Shown in pieces: positions 26,780-35,416 of a stretch of 64,000 nt of DNA. Made by a program: the position numbers and the translations under genes. Below the pieces are notes generated by a model, which worked only from the letters and a program-made list of their open reading frames with translations, was not told where the DNA came from and did not search any database. Numbering within the stretch: position 1 is the stretch's first letter; every line of letters starts with the position of its first letter. The stretch is from CAVVXN01 sp963772585. Its GTDB lineage: Bacteria; Planctomycetota; PLA2; JAEUHO01. The DNA is taken from the NCBI GenBank assembly GCA_963772585.1, contig CAVYXV010000002.1, positions 868,001-932,000 on the forward strand, read 5' to 3'.

Positions 26780-27208
26780 ATGAGCAAGGAGCTGGTGCGC
26801 CGGGATCCCCTCGAATTCTTCGCGCCGTTCTTCGACTTCAGCAGGCGTCTGGACGAGTACGCCGGCCGCGGCAGCGAGGGCGCGATGCTCGTCCCCGCCG
26901 TGGACATCAGCGAGACGGACGACGATCTGCTCGTCCACGCCGAGCTCCCGGGCCTGAAGAAGGACCAGGTGAAGCTCACCATCGAGGACGGAATCCTCAC
27001 GATCGCCGGCGAGAAGAAGTACGAGGTGGAAGATCAGAAGAAGGACTACCACCGCGTGGAGCGGCGCTACGGGAGCTTCCACCGCTCCTTCACGCTGCCC
27101 AACAACGTGGACACGAGCAAGGCCAAGGCGCAGTTCGAGAACGGCGTGCTGACCGTCAAGCTGCCCAAGTCCGAGGCCGCCAAGGCGCGGCAGATCGACA
27201 TCGGGTAG
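26780..27208 (+). CDS. Small heat-shock protein (Hsp20/alpha-crystallin)
   Basis: This 142-residue chaperone has a short N-terminal arm (residues 1-40), an alpha-crystallin domain (PAVDISETDDDLLVHAELPGL through FENGVLTVKLPK, the conserved GVLT segment) and a short C-terminus. It should bind unfolding proteins without ATP and pass them to ClpB, whose gene is next. The ATG at 26780 follows AAGGAG. The 295 bases upstream carry no gene and probably its promoter; I saw no CIRCE inverted repeat. Confidence 0.92.
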   Translation: MSKELVRRDPLEFFAPFFDFSRRLDEYAGRGSEGAMLVPAVDISETDDDLLVHAELPGLKKDQVKLTIEDGILTIAGEKKYEVEDQKKDYHRVERRYGSFHRSFTLPNNVDTSKAKAQFENGVLTVKLPKSEAAKARQIDIG

Positions 27209-27254
27209 CGCGGTCCCGCCGGCCGCGGCGACCACTGGCTGAGCGCCCGCGGGG

Positions 27255-27278
27255 GGGCGCACCGGAGACGGTGCGCCC
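27255..27278. terminator. Hairpin between hsp20 and clpB
   Basis: A perfect 10-bp stem (27255-27264 with 27269-27278) closes a GAGA tetraloop 47 bases after the hsp20 stop and 47 bases before clpB. With no T tract it may be a partial terminator or an mRNA-stability element that sets the ratio of Hsp20 to ClpB. Confidence 0.6.
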
Positions 27279-27324
27279 TCCGCGTGTCCCCGGACCCCCT
27301 CGTCCACACGATCATCGAGGCACC

Positions 27325-29925
27325 ATGAACATCGAGCAATTGACCCACAAGAGCCGCGAGGCGCTCCAGCACGCCGCCGAGGCGGCGGGTGAGCGAGGGC
27401 ACGTCGAGATCCAGCCGGAGCACCTCCTGCTGGCGCTCCTGACCCAGTCCGGCGGGATCGTCCCGGCGGTGCTCGAGAAGACGGGCACCGACGGGCAGGA
27501 CCTGACGTCGCTCGTGACAAAGGAGCTCGAACGGTTGCCGCGCCAGGAAGGCGGGGTGCAACCGAACGTGGGCCGGCGGCTGGGGAAGGTCCTCGAGAGC
27601 GCCTCGAAGGAAGCGAAGAAGGGCGGCGAGGAGTACGTCTCCACGGAACACCTCCTCCTCGGGCTCCTCGACGAGAAGAGCGGCACGGCGTTCGACCTCC
27701 TGCGCACGCACGGCGCGGGCCGGGACGCGGTCACGCAGGCGGTGAAGGGGATCAAAGGGACGCAGAAGGCCTCCGACGCCGAGCCCGAGGGCCGCTACGC
27801 CGCGCTCGCCAAGTACACGATCGACCTGACCGAGCGCGCGCGCGGCGGGAAGATCGATCCCGTCATCGGACGCGACGAGGAGATCCGCCGCGTCATGCAG
27901 GTGCTCACGCGGCGGACGAAGAACAACCCCGTCCTGATCGGCGCGCCCGGCACCGGCAAGACGGCCATCGCCGAGGGGCTCGCGCGGCGGATCGTCGCCG
28001 GCGACGTGCCGGAGCAACTGAAGAAGAAGCGCCTCCTGGCGCTCGACCTCGGCTCGATGCTCGCGGGGGCGAAGTACCGCGGAGAGTTCGAGGAACGCAT
28101 GAAGGCCGTCCTCCAGGAGATCGAGGCGGCCTCCGGCGAGATCGTCCTCTTCATCGACGAGCTCCACACGATCGTCGGAGCGGGCGCCGCAGAGGGCGCG
28201 GCGGACGCGGCGAACCTCTTGAAGCCCGCCCTCGCCCGCGGGGACCTCCACTGCATCGGCGCTACGACGCTCGACGAGTACCGCAAGCACGTCGAGAAGG
28301 ACAAGGCGCTGGAGCGGCGCTTCCAGCCCGTCTACGTGGACGAGCCCGGGTTCGAGGAGAGCGTGGCGATCCTGCGTGGCCTCAAGGAGCGCTACGAGGT
28401 CCACCACGGCGTCCGCATCACCGACGCGGCCGTCGTGGCGGCGGTGAGGCTCTCCACCCGCTACCTCCCCGAGCGCAAACTCCCCGACAAGGCGATCGAT
28501 CTGATCGACGAGGCGGCGAGCGCGCTCCGCTTGGAGATCGACTCGCTGCCGAAAGAGCTCGACGCCATCCAGCGGCAGATCAACCGCCTGGAGATGGAGA
28601 AGTTCGCCCTCTCCAAGGAGAAGGACCGCGCGAGCCGCGAGCGGCTCGACACGATCGAGCGGGAATTGGCCGACCACAAGGAGCGGGAGCGGGCGCTCCG
28701 TGCCCAGTGGGAGAAGGAGCGGGGCGAGATCCACGACATCCAGGGCATCAAGGAACAGATCGAGACCGCCCGCGAGCGCCAGCACCTGCTGGAACGGCAG
28801 GGGAGCCTAGAGGAGGCGGCCCGGCTCCGCTACGAAGTGCTCCCCCAGCTCGAACGCCGGATCCTCGAGGTCGAGGAGCGACCCGCGACGGCGGGCCCAC
28901 GCCTCCTGAAGGAGGAAGTCGGTGAAGAGGAGATCGCCGAGGTCGTCGCCCGCTGGACCGGCATCCCGGTGTCGAAGATGCTCGAGTCCGAAGGCGATCG
29001 CCTCGTCCACATGGAGGACCGGCTCCGGCTTCGCGTCGTTGGTCAGGACAAGGCGCTGGAGGCGGTGGCCGACGCCATCCGCCGAAGTCGCGCCGGCCTG
29101 ACCTCCGGCTCGCGGCCCTCCGGCTCGTTCCTCTTCGTCGGCCCGACCGGCGTGGGCAAGACGGAGACCGCCCGCGCGCTGGCGGCGTTCCTCTTCGACG
29201 ACGAGCGCGCGATGGTCCGGATCGACATGTCCGAGTACCAGGAGCGGCACACCGTCGCCCGGCTCATCGGCGCGCCGCCCGGCTACGTCGGCTACGAGGA
29301 GGGCGGTCAGCTCACGGAGGCGGTGCGGCGGCGGCCCTACTGCGTCGTGCTCTTCGATGAGGTGGAGAAGGCCCACCCCGAGGTCTTCAACGCCCTCCTC
29401 CAGGTGCTCGACGACGGCCGACTGACCGACGGCCACGGCCGCACCGTGGACTTCACGAACAGCGTCGTCATCATGACGAGCAACCTCGGGAGCCAGGCGC
29501 TACTCGACCCCGACCTCTCCGACACGGCGATCGAGAAGCGGATCATGGACGCGCTCCGTGCCCACTTCCGGCCGGAGTTCCTGAACCGGATCGACGACGT
29601 GATCGTCTTCCACCGCCTCGACAAGGAGCAACTCCGCAAGATCGTGGACATCCAGCTCGACCAGCTCGCCTCGATCGTGAGCGAGCGCGGGATCGAACTG
29701 AGGGTCACGGACGGCGCGAAGGACCGCCTGGCCGAGGAAGGCTTCGACCCCGTCTACGGGGCACGGCCGCTCCGGCGCCTCATCCAGCGCACGATCCAGA
29801 ACGGGCTCGCGAAGCGCATGCTCGACGGCGATGTCGGGATGGGCGACGTGGTCGAGGTGGACTACGACGCGGGCGCGTTCTCGTTCCGCAAGGCCGTCTC
29901 CGAAGTGACCGGCATGCCGGAGTAG
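27325..29925 (+). CDS. clpB: ATP-dependent chaperone ClpB
   Basis: This 866-residue AAA+ disaggregase has two N-terminal Clp_N repeats (~1-150), a first AAA module with Walker A GAPGTGKT (206-213), a long middle coiled-coil domain (~410-520) typical of ClpB rather than ClpA/C, and a second AAA module with GPTGVGKT (606-613), VLFDEVEKAHP and the NLGSQ sensor segment. It ends FSFRKAVSEVTGMPE. ClpB extracts polypeptides from aggregates with DnaK and small heat-shock proteins; its hsp20 neighbour fits that role. Confidence 0.96.
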   Translation: MNIEQLTHKSREALQHAAEAAGERGHVEIQPEHLLLALLTQSGGIVPAVLEKTGTDGQDLTSLVTKELERLPRQEGGVQPNVGRRLGKVLESASKEAKKGGEEYVSTEHLLLGLLDEKSGTAFDLLRTHGAGRDAVTQAVKGIKGTQKASDAEPEGRYAALAKYTIDLTERARGGKIDPVIGRDEEIRRVMQVLTRRTKNNPVLIGAPGTGKTAIAEGLARRIVAGDVPEQLKKKRLLALDLGSMLAGAKYRGEFEERMKAVLQEIEAASGEIVLFIDELHTIVGAGAAEGAADAANLLKPALARGDLHCIGATTLDEYRKHVEKDKALERRFQPVYVDEPGFEESVAILRGLKERYEVHHGVRITDAAVVAAVRLSTRYLPERKLPDKAIDLIDEAASALRLEIDSLPKELDAIQRQINRLEMEKFALSKEKDRASRERLDTIERELADHKERERALRAQWEKERGEIHDIQGIKEQIETARERQHLLERQGSLEEAARLRYEVLPQLERRILEVEERPATAGPRLLKEEVGEEEIAEVVARWTGIPVSKMLESEGDRLVHMEDRLRLRVVGQDKALEAVADAIRRSRAGLTSGSRPSGSFLFVGPTGVGKTETARALAAFLFDDERAMVRIDMSEYQERHTVARLIGAPPGYVGYEEGGQLTEAVRRRPYCVVLFDEVEKAHPEVFNALLQVLDDGRLTDGHGRTVDFTNSVVIMTSNLGSQALLDPDLSDTAIEKRIMDALRAHFRPEFLNRIDDVIVFHRLDKEQLRKIVDIQLDQLASIVSERGIELRVTDGAKDRLAEEGFDPVYGARPLRRLIQRTIQNGLAKRMLDGDVGMGDVVEVDYDAGAFSFRKAVSEVTGMPE

Positions 29926-29991
29926 TAGCCGTCGCATTCGGCGGCGCGGCGGCGACAGCCCTCCCCCACCGCTCCGCGTCTCCCGTTACGA

Positions 29992-30026
29992 CGCCGGGGC
30001 GCCGAGGAGTCCTCGGCGCCCCGGCG
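29992..30026. terminator. Strong hairpin between clpB and the EF-hand gene
   Basis: A perfect 16-bp G/C-rich stem (29992-30007 with 30011-30026) with a 3-base loop AGT lies between the convergent ends of clpB and the EF-hand gene. It most likely terminates transcription from both sides. Confidence 0.75.
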
Positions 30027-30051
30027 GGCCTTCGGAGGGAGGTGGCAGGGA

Positions 30052-30612
30052 TCAGTCACCGGGCGTGACGGGCGTGGCCTCGTCGCCCTGGCGGTGACGG
30101 AAGCGACGCATCTGTCCGCGGCGGGCGTGCATGCCGCGGCGGAGGCGCATGCGCTCGGCCGGGTCGATCGTGCCGTCGCCGTTCTTGTCCAGGGCTTTCT
30201 GGAAGCGCGTGCGGCGGGCCTGCCGCGCGGCCTCGATCTCGTCCACGCTGAGTTGGCCGTCGCCGTTCGTGTCGGCCTTCGCGAACCACGCGGTGATCAT
30301 CGCCTTCTGGTGTGCCTCGCGGGCGGCCTTGCGCTCGTCGGGGCTCAGCTTGCCGTCCTTGTCGGTGTCGAAGCGATCGAGGATCTCCTTCTTCTTCGCC
30401 TCGAAGCGCTGCTTCAGCGCGGACTTGGCGGCGGCGCGTTCGCCTTCGTCGAGCTTGCCGTCCTTGTTGGCGTCGAACTCGTCGAGGATCTTCTGGCGCG
30501 CCTCGGGGGAGAAGCGGCGAGCGTGGCCGCGACGGCCGGGTCCGGCGAGGGCGGCGTCGGCCAGGAAGGCGAGCGCGAGCAGCGCTGCCACGGTCATCAG
30601 GATGGGTTTCAC
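30052..30612 (-). CDS. Secreted EF-hand calcium-binding protein
   Basis: This 186-residue protein has a signal peptide (hydrophobic stretch residues 3-21, cleavage near ALA-GPG) and four canonical EF-hand loops with DxDxDG ligands: DANKDGKLDEGE, DTDKDGKLSPDE, DTNGDGQLSVDE and DKNGDGTIDPAE. It should bind Ca2+ outside the cytoplasm. Basic helices (RARRTRF, MRLRRGMHARRG) separate and follow the loops. The start is GTG at 30612, placed well after AAGGAG; an in-frame ATG five codons later lacks that spacing. Target is unknown. Confidence 0.88.
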   Translation of the reverse strand: MKPILMTVAALLALAFLADAALAGPGRRGHARRFSPEARQKILDEFDANKDGKLDEGERAAAKSALKQRFEAKKKEILDRFDTDKDGKLSPDERKAAREAHQKAMITAWFAKADTNGDGQLSVDEIEAARQARRTRFQKALDKNGDGTIDPAERMRLRRGMHARRGQMRRFRHRQGDEATPVTPGD

Positions 30613-30787
30613 GTCGAAGCTCCTTGAGGGTCGATGGGCACGCCCTGAAACCCCTCCCCCCGGGGAGGGTTTCGCAGCCGCCGGCTCCCGGCGGCGCGGC
30701 GGCGACGGCCCTCGCCCTCCGGGGCCCCTCGCGACACGGGCCCGCACGCGTTCGTCGGGGCCGGCGGCGTCCGGCGGGGCCACGGCC

Positions 30788-30817
30788 TTGACAGCGCGCC
30801 CGCGCCTCGCGTACACG
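30788..30817 (+). promoter_or_regulatory. Promoter candidate for the second ECF operon
   Basis: TTGACA (30788-30793) is followed after 18 bases by TACACG (30812-30817), ~100 bases before the sigma gene. The -35 match is perfect and the -10 match weak. The rest of the 303-base gap between the EF-hand gene and this operon shows nothing else clear. Confidence 0.4.
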
Positions 30818-30915
30818 CGCCCCTCAGAGCGAGGTTGGAGATTGCGTGTGACCACCGGGCCCTCTCGCGCGGTGTGCACCTGCGGCCTCCGGCGCGGGGG
30901 CCCGCGGAGGCGCAC

Positions 30916-31515
30916 GTGGACCCTCGACTCGACGAAGCGGTCCGACGCGCCCGGTTTGGGGACCCCCGGGCGTTTCGGACGGTGGCCGAACACCTGGGAC
31001 CGGACCTCGTCCGGTACCTGACCCTCTTCCTCGGCGGCGACTCGCACGCCGCAAACGACGTGGTCCAGGACACGCTCGTCGCGGCGTGGGACGAGCTCCC
31101 GGAGCTGCACGACGTCGCGCACTTGAGGCGCTGGTGCTACCGGGTCGCCCGGTGCAAGGCGATCAGTTGGATCCGGCGGCGCTCGCCGCCGGGCGCAGCG
31201 TTCAACTCGCTGGAGGCCGCGAAGGCGAGGGGGTTCGACCCCGAACCGACCGCGCGAGACGGTCCTGCACCCGACCTGGACGGGGTGGACAGGGCGATCC
31301 AGCGGGCCATCCGACGGCTCCCGCCGCAGTACGCCGGGCCGGTGCACCTCCACTACGTCCAGGGGTGCTCGACGCGCGAGACGGCCGAGCTGCTGGGGAT
31401 CACCCGCAACACCGTGAAGATGCGCCTCCACCGCGCGCGGGCGCTCCTCCGCCGCGTCCTCGCGCCGCGGGGGGCGCCCCCCTCCCCGTCTTCCCAGAGG
31501 AGATCGCGACCGTGA
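30916..31515 (+). CDS. ECF-type RNA polymerase sigma factor
   Basis: This 199-residue sigma factor has region 2 (VVQDTLVAAWDELPEL and HLRRWCYRVARCKAISWIRRR) and region 4 (LPPQYAGPVHLHYVQG and TRETAELLGITRNTVKMRLHRARALLRR). I start at GTG 30916, which has GGAGG five bases upstream; a TTG at 30835 would add 27 residues without sigma similarity. Its stop overlaps the GTG of the next gene (GTGA), so a small membrane protein is translated with it, as in ECF/anti-sigma pairs. Confidence 0.88.
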   Translation: MDPRLDEAVRRARFGDPRAFRTVAEHLGPDLVRYLTLFLGGDSHAANDVVQDTLVAAWDELPELHDVAHLRRWCYRVARCKAISWIRRRSPPGAAFNSLEAAKARGFDPEPTARDGPAPDLDGVDRAIQRAIRRLPPQYAGPVHLHYVQGCSTRETAELLGITRNTVKMRLHRARALLRRVLAPRGAPPSPSSQRRSRP

Positions 31516-31832
31516 GTCGTTCCCGAGTCCCTCCCCCCGGCCGCGCCCTGGAGCGGACGCTCGCCCGGGTGGCCGCCCGCGCGTGGCGCGTCGAGTTCGA
31601 CCCGGCGCTCCCCAAGCGCGTTGAGCATGCCGTCCGCCAGCGCGACCGCGCCCGGGTGACGCTGCCCTCAGCCGGCGTCGTGATGGCGGCGGTGCTCCTG
31701 GCGCTCGGCGCCTGGCTCCTGGGCCCCGCACGCTCCGACGCCCGCGGGCCCGACCGCGCTGGCGAGGTCCCCGTCGCCCTGGACGGGAACCCGCCCCTGC
31801 TCCCGCCTCCGGCAACGGAGCGGGCCCCGTGA
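31512..31832 (+). CDS. Small single-pass membrane protein, possible anti-sigma factor
   Basis: This 106-residue protein has a basic N-terminal cytoplasmic part, one hydrophobic helix (AGVVMAAVLLALGAWLLG, residues ~54-71) and a Pro-rich outer tail. It starts with GTG inside the sigma stop codon (GTGA overlap) and its own stop overlaps the next GTG in the same way. The position suggests an anti-sigma role, but there is no zinc motif or recognised anti-sigma domain. Confidence 0.55.
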   Translation: MSRSRVPPPGRALERTLARVAARAWRVEFDPALPKRVEHAVRQRDRARVTLPSAGVVMAAVLLALGAWLLGPARSDARGPDRAGEVPVALDGNPPLLPPPATERAP

Positions 31833-32548
31833 GGCTCGCGCTCGTCCTGACGGTCTGCCTGCTGGCCGCGTCCTCCGCCGCGGCGGGGCCGCGGGAGGCG
31901 GCGCGCCTCCTCGAGAACGCGCGCGGGCAGGGGGCGGCACCCTGGCCCGAGCGGGTGGCGGCGTACCGGCGGGCCATCGCCGCCACGGTCCCCACCGACC
32001 GCACCTACGTCCGCGCGCTGAAGGCCGTGGCCGTGCTCCTGGAGAAGGAGGGTTGGATCCACGGCGCGCTGGGCTTCCGGGCCCGCGCGGCGGCGCTGGG
32101 TCCCGAACGCGACGAGAGCCGCCTGGGCCGCGTGCTCTCCCTCGGCCTCCTGCTCCGAAGGGAGGGCGACCTCGAGGGGGCAAGGCAGAGTCTCGAAACG
32201 GTCCTCCGGCTGGGGCGCAACACGGCGCCCGACAAGGCCTCCCGCGCCCTGGTCGCGCTCGCCGAGGACGCGCGGGATGGGAAGAAGCCCGAACGCCTGG
32301 AGGTCCTCTACGCCGCCGCGCACCACGTCCGGCTCTCCCCTTCGAGCCGGCTCCGCGTGCTGGACGCCGTGGGGGTGGGGCGAATCGCCGCCGGCGACGC
32401 CCCGGGCGCGGAGCAGATCCTCCGCGAGGCCGAGCGCGCCTGGCGCGACGCGCTCCGGAACGACGACGCCAAGGAGGCGTCGCGCGTGGCCCGTCTCTGG
32501 CTGGACCTGGAGCTCCGGCAGCGGCTCGAAGCGCTCCAGCAGAACTGA
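31829..32548 (+). CDS. Secreted helical-repeat (TPR-like) protein
   Basis: This 239-residue protein has a signal peptide (residues 1-19, ending AAAG) and then helix pairs with TPR-like spacing (GALGFRARAAALGPERDESR; LRREGDLEGARQSLETVLRLG; APGAEQILREAERAWRDAL). It is the third gene of the ECF operon and overlaps the second by four bases. It may be the periplasmic sensor of the sigma/anti-sigma system, which is inference from position. Confidence 0.6.
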   Translation: MRLALVLTVCLLAASSAAAGPREAARLLENARGQGAAPWPERVAAYRRAIAATVPTDRTYVRALKAVAVLLEKEGWIHGALGFRARAAALGPERDESRLGRVLSLGLLLRREGDLEGARQSLETVLRLGRNTAPDKASRALVALAEDARDGKKPERLEVLYAAAHHVRLSPSSRLRVLDAVGVGRIAAGDAPGAEQILREAERAWRDALRNDDAKEASRVARLWLDLELRQRLEALQQN

Positions 32549-32718
32549 CGCGGACGGTGGGAGGGCGCCGCCGTCAGGCCTCGCCCAAGACCCGCCGACC
32601 GACGGACCGGGCCCACGTCGGCCGCGCACCCCCGCCGACGAACAGCCGCGAAGCGTCGGCGGCCACGCGGGGAGGCACGCGCTATGATCCAGCAGGGGCA
32701 TCGCCCGCCCGGGGATCC

Positions 32719-33171
32719 ATGCGCAGCCCGTCGAACACCGCTGCCCTCCTCCTCGTCGTCCTGCTCGGGGCGGCCTGCGGAGACGACGGGGCGTCCCACC
32801 AGCGCCTAGCGACCGACCCGCATCCCTTCGACCGGGCCCTCAACGTCGAGTGGAGGGTGGAGCTGATCGGCGACGAGCCCCCGGTCGGCCACCAGCCCCC
32901 CACCCTGGAGTTCCGCACCGGCGGCGAGCTCGTCGGTTTCACGGGCCTCAACCGCATTCGCGGTCAATGGTCCGCGCAGGGCAAGAAGGTGGTCGTCAGC
33001 GAACTCGGCGGCACGGACGTCACGGGCCCCGAGGCGTTGACCACCCAGGACGCCGCGTACTTCAAGGCCCTCCAGAGCATCGACGCCTGGCGCATCGACG
33101 AGAGCGAGCCGGAGGATCGCCTGCTCCTCCTCGCGGGCCGGAGGACCGTCCTGACCCTCCGAAAGGCGTAG
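32719..33171 (+). CDS. META-domain lipoprotein (HslJ-like)
   Basis: This 150-residue protein has a signal peptide with a lipobox (LGAAC, Cys20) and one META domain: TLEFRTGGELVGFTGLNRIRGQW and the end LLLLAGRRTVLTLRK, as in HslJ and related lipoproteins. META proteins are linked to heat shock and antibiotic tolerance in enterobacteria, but no reaction is known. The start ATG at 32719 gives a well-formed signal peptide. Confidence 0.78.
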   Translation: MRSPSNTAALLLVVLLGAACGDDGASHQRLATDPHPFDRALNVEWRVELIGDEPPVGHQPPTLEFRTGGELVGFTGLNRIRGQWSAQGKKVVVSELGGTDVTGPEALTTQDAAYFKALQSIDAWRIDESEPEDRLLLLAGRRTVLTLRKA

Positions 33172-33521
33172 CCAGGGTCCCCCGCGCGCGACCAGAGGAC
33201 GTCCGCCTGCCCAGGGCCGAACGTACGCGCCGACAGCAACAGCCCTGCGCGCCACGACCGGCACGACACGGCCCGCGCCCAGGGCAACGGGCGCGGCACG
33301 AGCACGGGGACCGGCGCCCCACCCGGGCCCCCCCATCCGCGAGGCGAGCGTGGCCCGTGGCGAGCCGAGGGCACGAGCCTCCGCCCCACGACGGGCGCGC
33401 CCACGACGCCCAACCGGCCCCGGGCTGGTGGGGCAGCCCCCGCCACAAGCCGCCCCCATGCCGCCCGCCAATTGACGCAGGCCCCCGCGGGTCTACACTC
33501 CGTCGCTCTCTGGTCGCGACC
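33172..33521. other. Intergenic region left of tRNA-Asp
   Basis: These 350 bases are GC-rich, carry no coding frame I can support, and end in the tRNA-Asp promoter. They mark the left chromosomal flank of the integrated element. Confidence 0.5.
33472..33499 (+). promoter_or_regulatory. Promoter of tRNA-Asp
   Basis: TTGACG (33472-33477) and TACACT (33494-33499) are separated by 16 bases, and the mature tRNA begins 23 bases after the -10 box. Both boxes match the housekeeping consensus at four or five of six positions, including the most conserved ones. Confidence 0.68.
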
Positions 33522-35004
33522 GGGGGTGTAGCTCAGTCGGTTTAGAGCGCCGGCCTGTCAAGCCGGAGGTCGCGGGTTCGAGTCCCGTCACTCCCGCCAC
33601 TTCTCCTCGCACCGCATTGCCGCAAGTTGCAGACGGTTGCAGGCTTGCGTCCGCCAACGCCAACTCGGCCTCTTCGGCCTCGATACTGCAACGGGATGCG
33701 AACTCCTGCGAGTTGATGGCGGTGCTTGGGACAAGCCCAGGCCCAAGCGCCTCGACCGCCGCCGGGGCCGCCGTCTTCTCGATGGCGCCCCGGAGATCGA
33801 GCAAGTGCAGGTCCGTGTAGGTCTGCATGGTCGTCTCGATCTTCGCGTGGCGTGCGAGCGCCTGCGCGATCCGGGGATGCACGCCCGACTTGGCCAGGCG
33901 GGAGACGAAGGTGTAGCGGAGCGCGTGGAAGTCCAGCACACGGCCCTCGTCGTCCTCCGTGTGCACGATCTGCTTGACCTTCGGTTTCGCCTCGCCGTCG
34001 CCCGGCACCTCGACTTCCTCAACCCAGGCGAGGCCAGCAGCCAAGAGGTCCCGCTTCAGGGTCCGGGCGTTCGGGAACTGCGTGGACGGGAAGACCGGGT
34101 CCCCGGCCTTCGCCGCGGCCGGACGCAGTTGCCGCAGCGCCTCCGCCAGATCGCGGCGGAGGGGAACGCTCTGGTCCTTCCGGGACTTCGCGGACTTCGC
34201 CGGGACGTGCACGGTGGGTTCGCTGGCGTCGAGATCGAGGTCCTGCCACCGCAGGCGCTCCATCTCGCCACGCCGCAGCCCCGTACCCGCCGCGAAGTCG
34301 TAGACCAGCGCCCGGAAGCGTCCCAGGGCCTCCAGGCGCGCCTTTTCCGCAGGGGTGACACCCTTGTTCACGCGCGCCTTCTCTGCCTCCTGAAGCGGAC
34401 GCGTTGCTGCTGCGTCGAGCAGCGCCGCCAACTCCTCATCGGAGAACGCACGCCGGACAAGGCGACGATCGGCGGCCTCGTTGAGGGGCTTCAGCGTGAC
34501 GAACGGGTCGTGGTTCACGCGGCGGGCCTTCAGGAGCCACAGGCCGAACTGGCGCACAGCTTGGTAGCGGCGGTTGACGGCGCGCGCGGAGAGCCCCTGC
34601 GCAGTCTGGTCCGCCAGCCAACGCGCGGCGACGGCCGCGTCGAGGTCGGAGAGCCGGGAGGCGCGCGCGATCGCTAGGAACTCGCGCAGGCAGCCCATGC
34701 GGTCCACCCGGTGGGCGTCCGTGATGCCACGGGCCTGGAGCATCGCTTCATAGTCCGCGAGGTGCTCAGCGAGCGGCCGGGCCTGATGGCCCATCAAGGG
34801 GTCGGTCACCCCCGCGATCTCCCGCTCCTTGCGTTGGACGATCTCGTGCGCGATCTTCTCCGCCGCACGCCGGTCCTTCACCCCGGTGGACTCGCGGTAG
34901 CGCCGCCGGTTCACGTAGAACTGCACCCACCAGATGGGAGAGCGCCCCTTCATCTTCCCGCCGTCTGCCGTCCGCTTCGTCCACGTCGGTTGGTAGAGCC
35001 TCAT
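33493..35004 (-). CDS. Tyrosine recombinase/integrase of the tRNA-Asp element
   Basis: This 503-residue phage-type integrase has an N-terminal arm-binding domain (MRLYQPTWTKRTADG with a WWVQFYVNRRRYRES segment), a core-binding SAM-like domain (residues ~85-190) and a catalytic domain with Arg in GTGLRRGEMERLRWQD, HALRYTF, the His in LARHAKIETT and Tyr in MQTYTD. The last ~37 residues (GVTGLEPATSGLTGRRS) are antisense of tRNA-Asp, so the gene reads through the attachment site; the functional protein may end earlier in evolution but the frame does not. ATG at 35004 overlaps the stop of the Xis-like gene. Confidence 0.9.
   Translation of the reverse strand: MRLYQPTWTKRTADGGKMKGRSPIWWVQFYVNRRRYRESTGVKDRRAAEKIAHEIVQRKEREIAGVTDPLMGHQARPLAEHLADYEAMLQARGITDAHRVDRMGCLREFLAIARASRLSDLDAAVAARWLADQTAQGLSARAVNRRYQAVRQFGLWLLKARRVNHDPFVTLKPLNEAADRRLVRRAFSDEELAALLDAAATRPLQEAEKARVNKGVTPAEKARLEALGRFRALVYDFAAGTGLRRGEMERLRWQDLDLDASEPTVHVPAKSAKSRKDQSVPLRRDLAEALRQLRPAAAKAGDPVFPSTQFPNARTLKRDLLAAGLAWVEEVEVPGDGEAKPKVKQIVHTEDDEGRVLDFHALRYTFVSRLAKSGVHPRIAQALARHAKIETTMQTYTDLHLLDLRGAIEKTAAPAAVEALGPGLVPSTAINSQEFASRCSIEAEEAELALADASLQPSATCGNAVRGEVAGVTGLEPATSGLTGRRSKPTELHPRSRPESDGV
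33522..33599 (+). tRNA. tRNA-Asp (anticodon GTC), integration site
   Basis: This 78-base gene folds as a cloverleaf: acceptor GGGGGTG with CACTCCC (one G-T pair), D arm GCTC/GAGC, anticodon stem CCGGC/GCCGG with loop CTGTCAA (anticodon GTC), T arm with GGTTCGAGTCC, and an encoded CCA. The integrase frame on the other strand runs through its full length. Phages and islands often integrate at tRNA 3' ends, so this is the likely attL. I did not see the matching 3' copy that would mark the right end. Confidence 0.95.
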
Positions 35005-35273
35005 CGCGATCGGGTCTCCGTGCTGACCCGGTACTGTACGGGTCGTGTCAAGTGCCCCCCACGCCCGGACTTCCGGGCATGGATGGCGCGGTACTGTTCC
35101 AGGTCCGTGGGCCGGATGCGGATGCACCGGCGCGAGATGGTGACCACGCTCAGGTGGCCGGCAGCGCGAGCTTCGTAGATGGCGCCCACGGGGACTCCCA
35201 GTCGATCCGCCGCCTCCTGGGGCGTCAAGAGAGGCTCCGGGGTGCTGCGCGCGAGCTTGGGGTTCGGCCTCAT
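35001..35273 (-). CDS. Small HTH protein (AlpA/excisionase-like)
   Basis: This 90-residue protein has a MerR/HTH_17-type helix-turn-helix: LLTPQEAADRLGVPVGAIYEARAAGHL followed by the wing ISRRCIRIRPTDLEQY. Such proteins act as excisionases or activators of integrase genes. It overlaps the integrase start by four bases (ATGA), so the two are translationally coupled. The iteron-like repeats lie just upstream of it and may be its binding sites. Confidence 0.82.
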   Translation of the reverse strand: MRPNPKLARSTPEPLLTPQEAADRLGVPVGAIYEARAAGHLSVVTISRRCIRIRPTDLEQYRAIHARKSGRGGHLTRPVQYRVSTETRSR

Positions 35274-35416
35274 GCTTGGCTCCTCACCTCACTCCTACAG
35301 GCTCCGCGAGTTCTGGGCGTCCCCACAGCGCGGGACCCGCGGCGGGAGGCAAGCGGGGACCCGCAGGCGCCCGAGGCACGACTGCGCAGGTGACAGGAGT
35401 GCTCGCGGGCCGGGTC

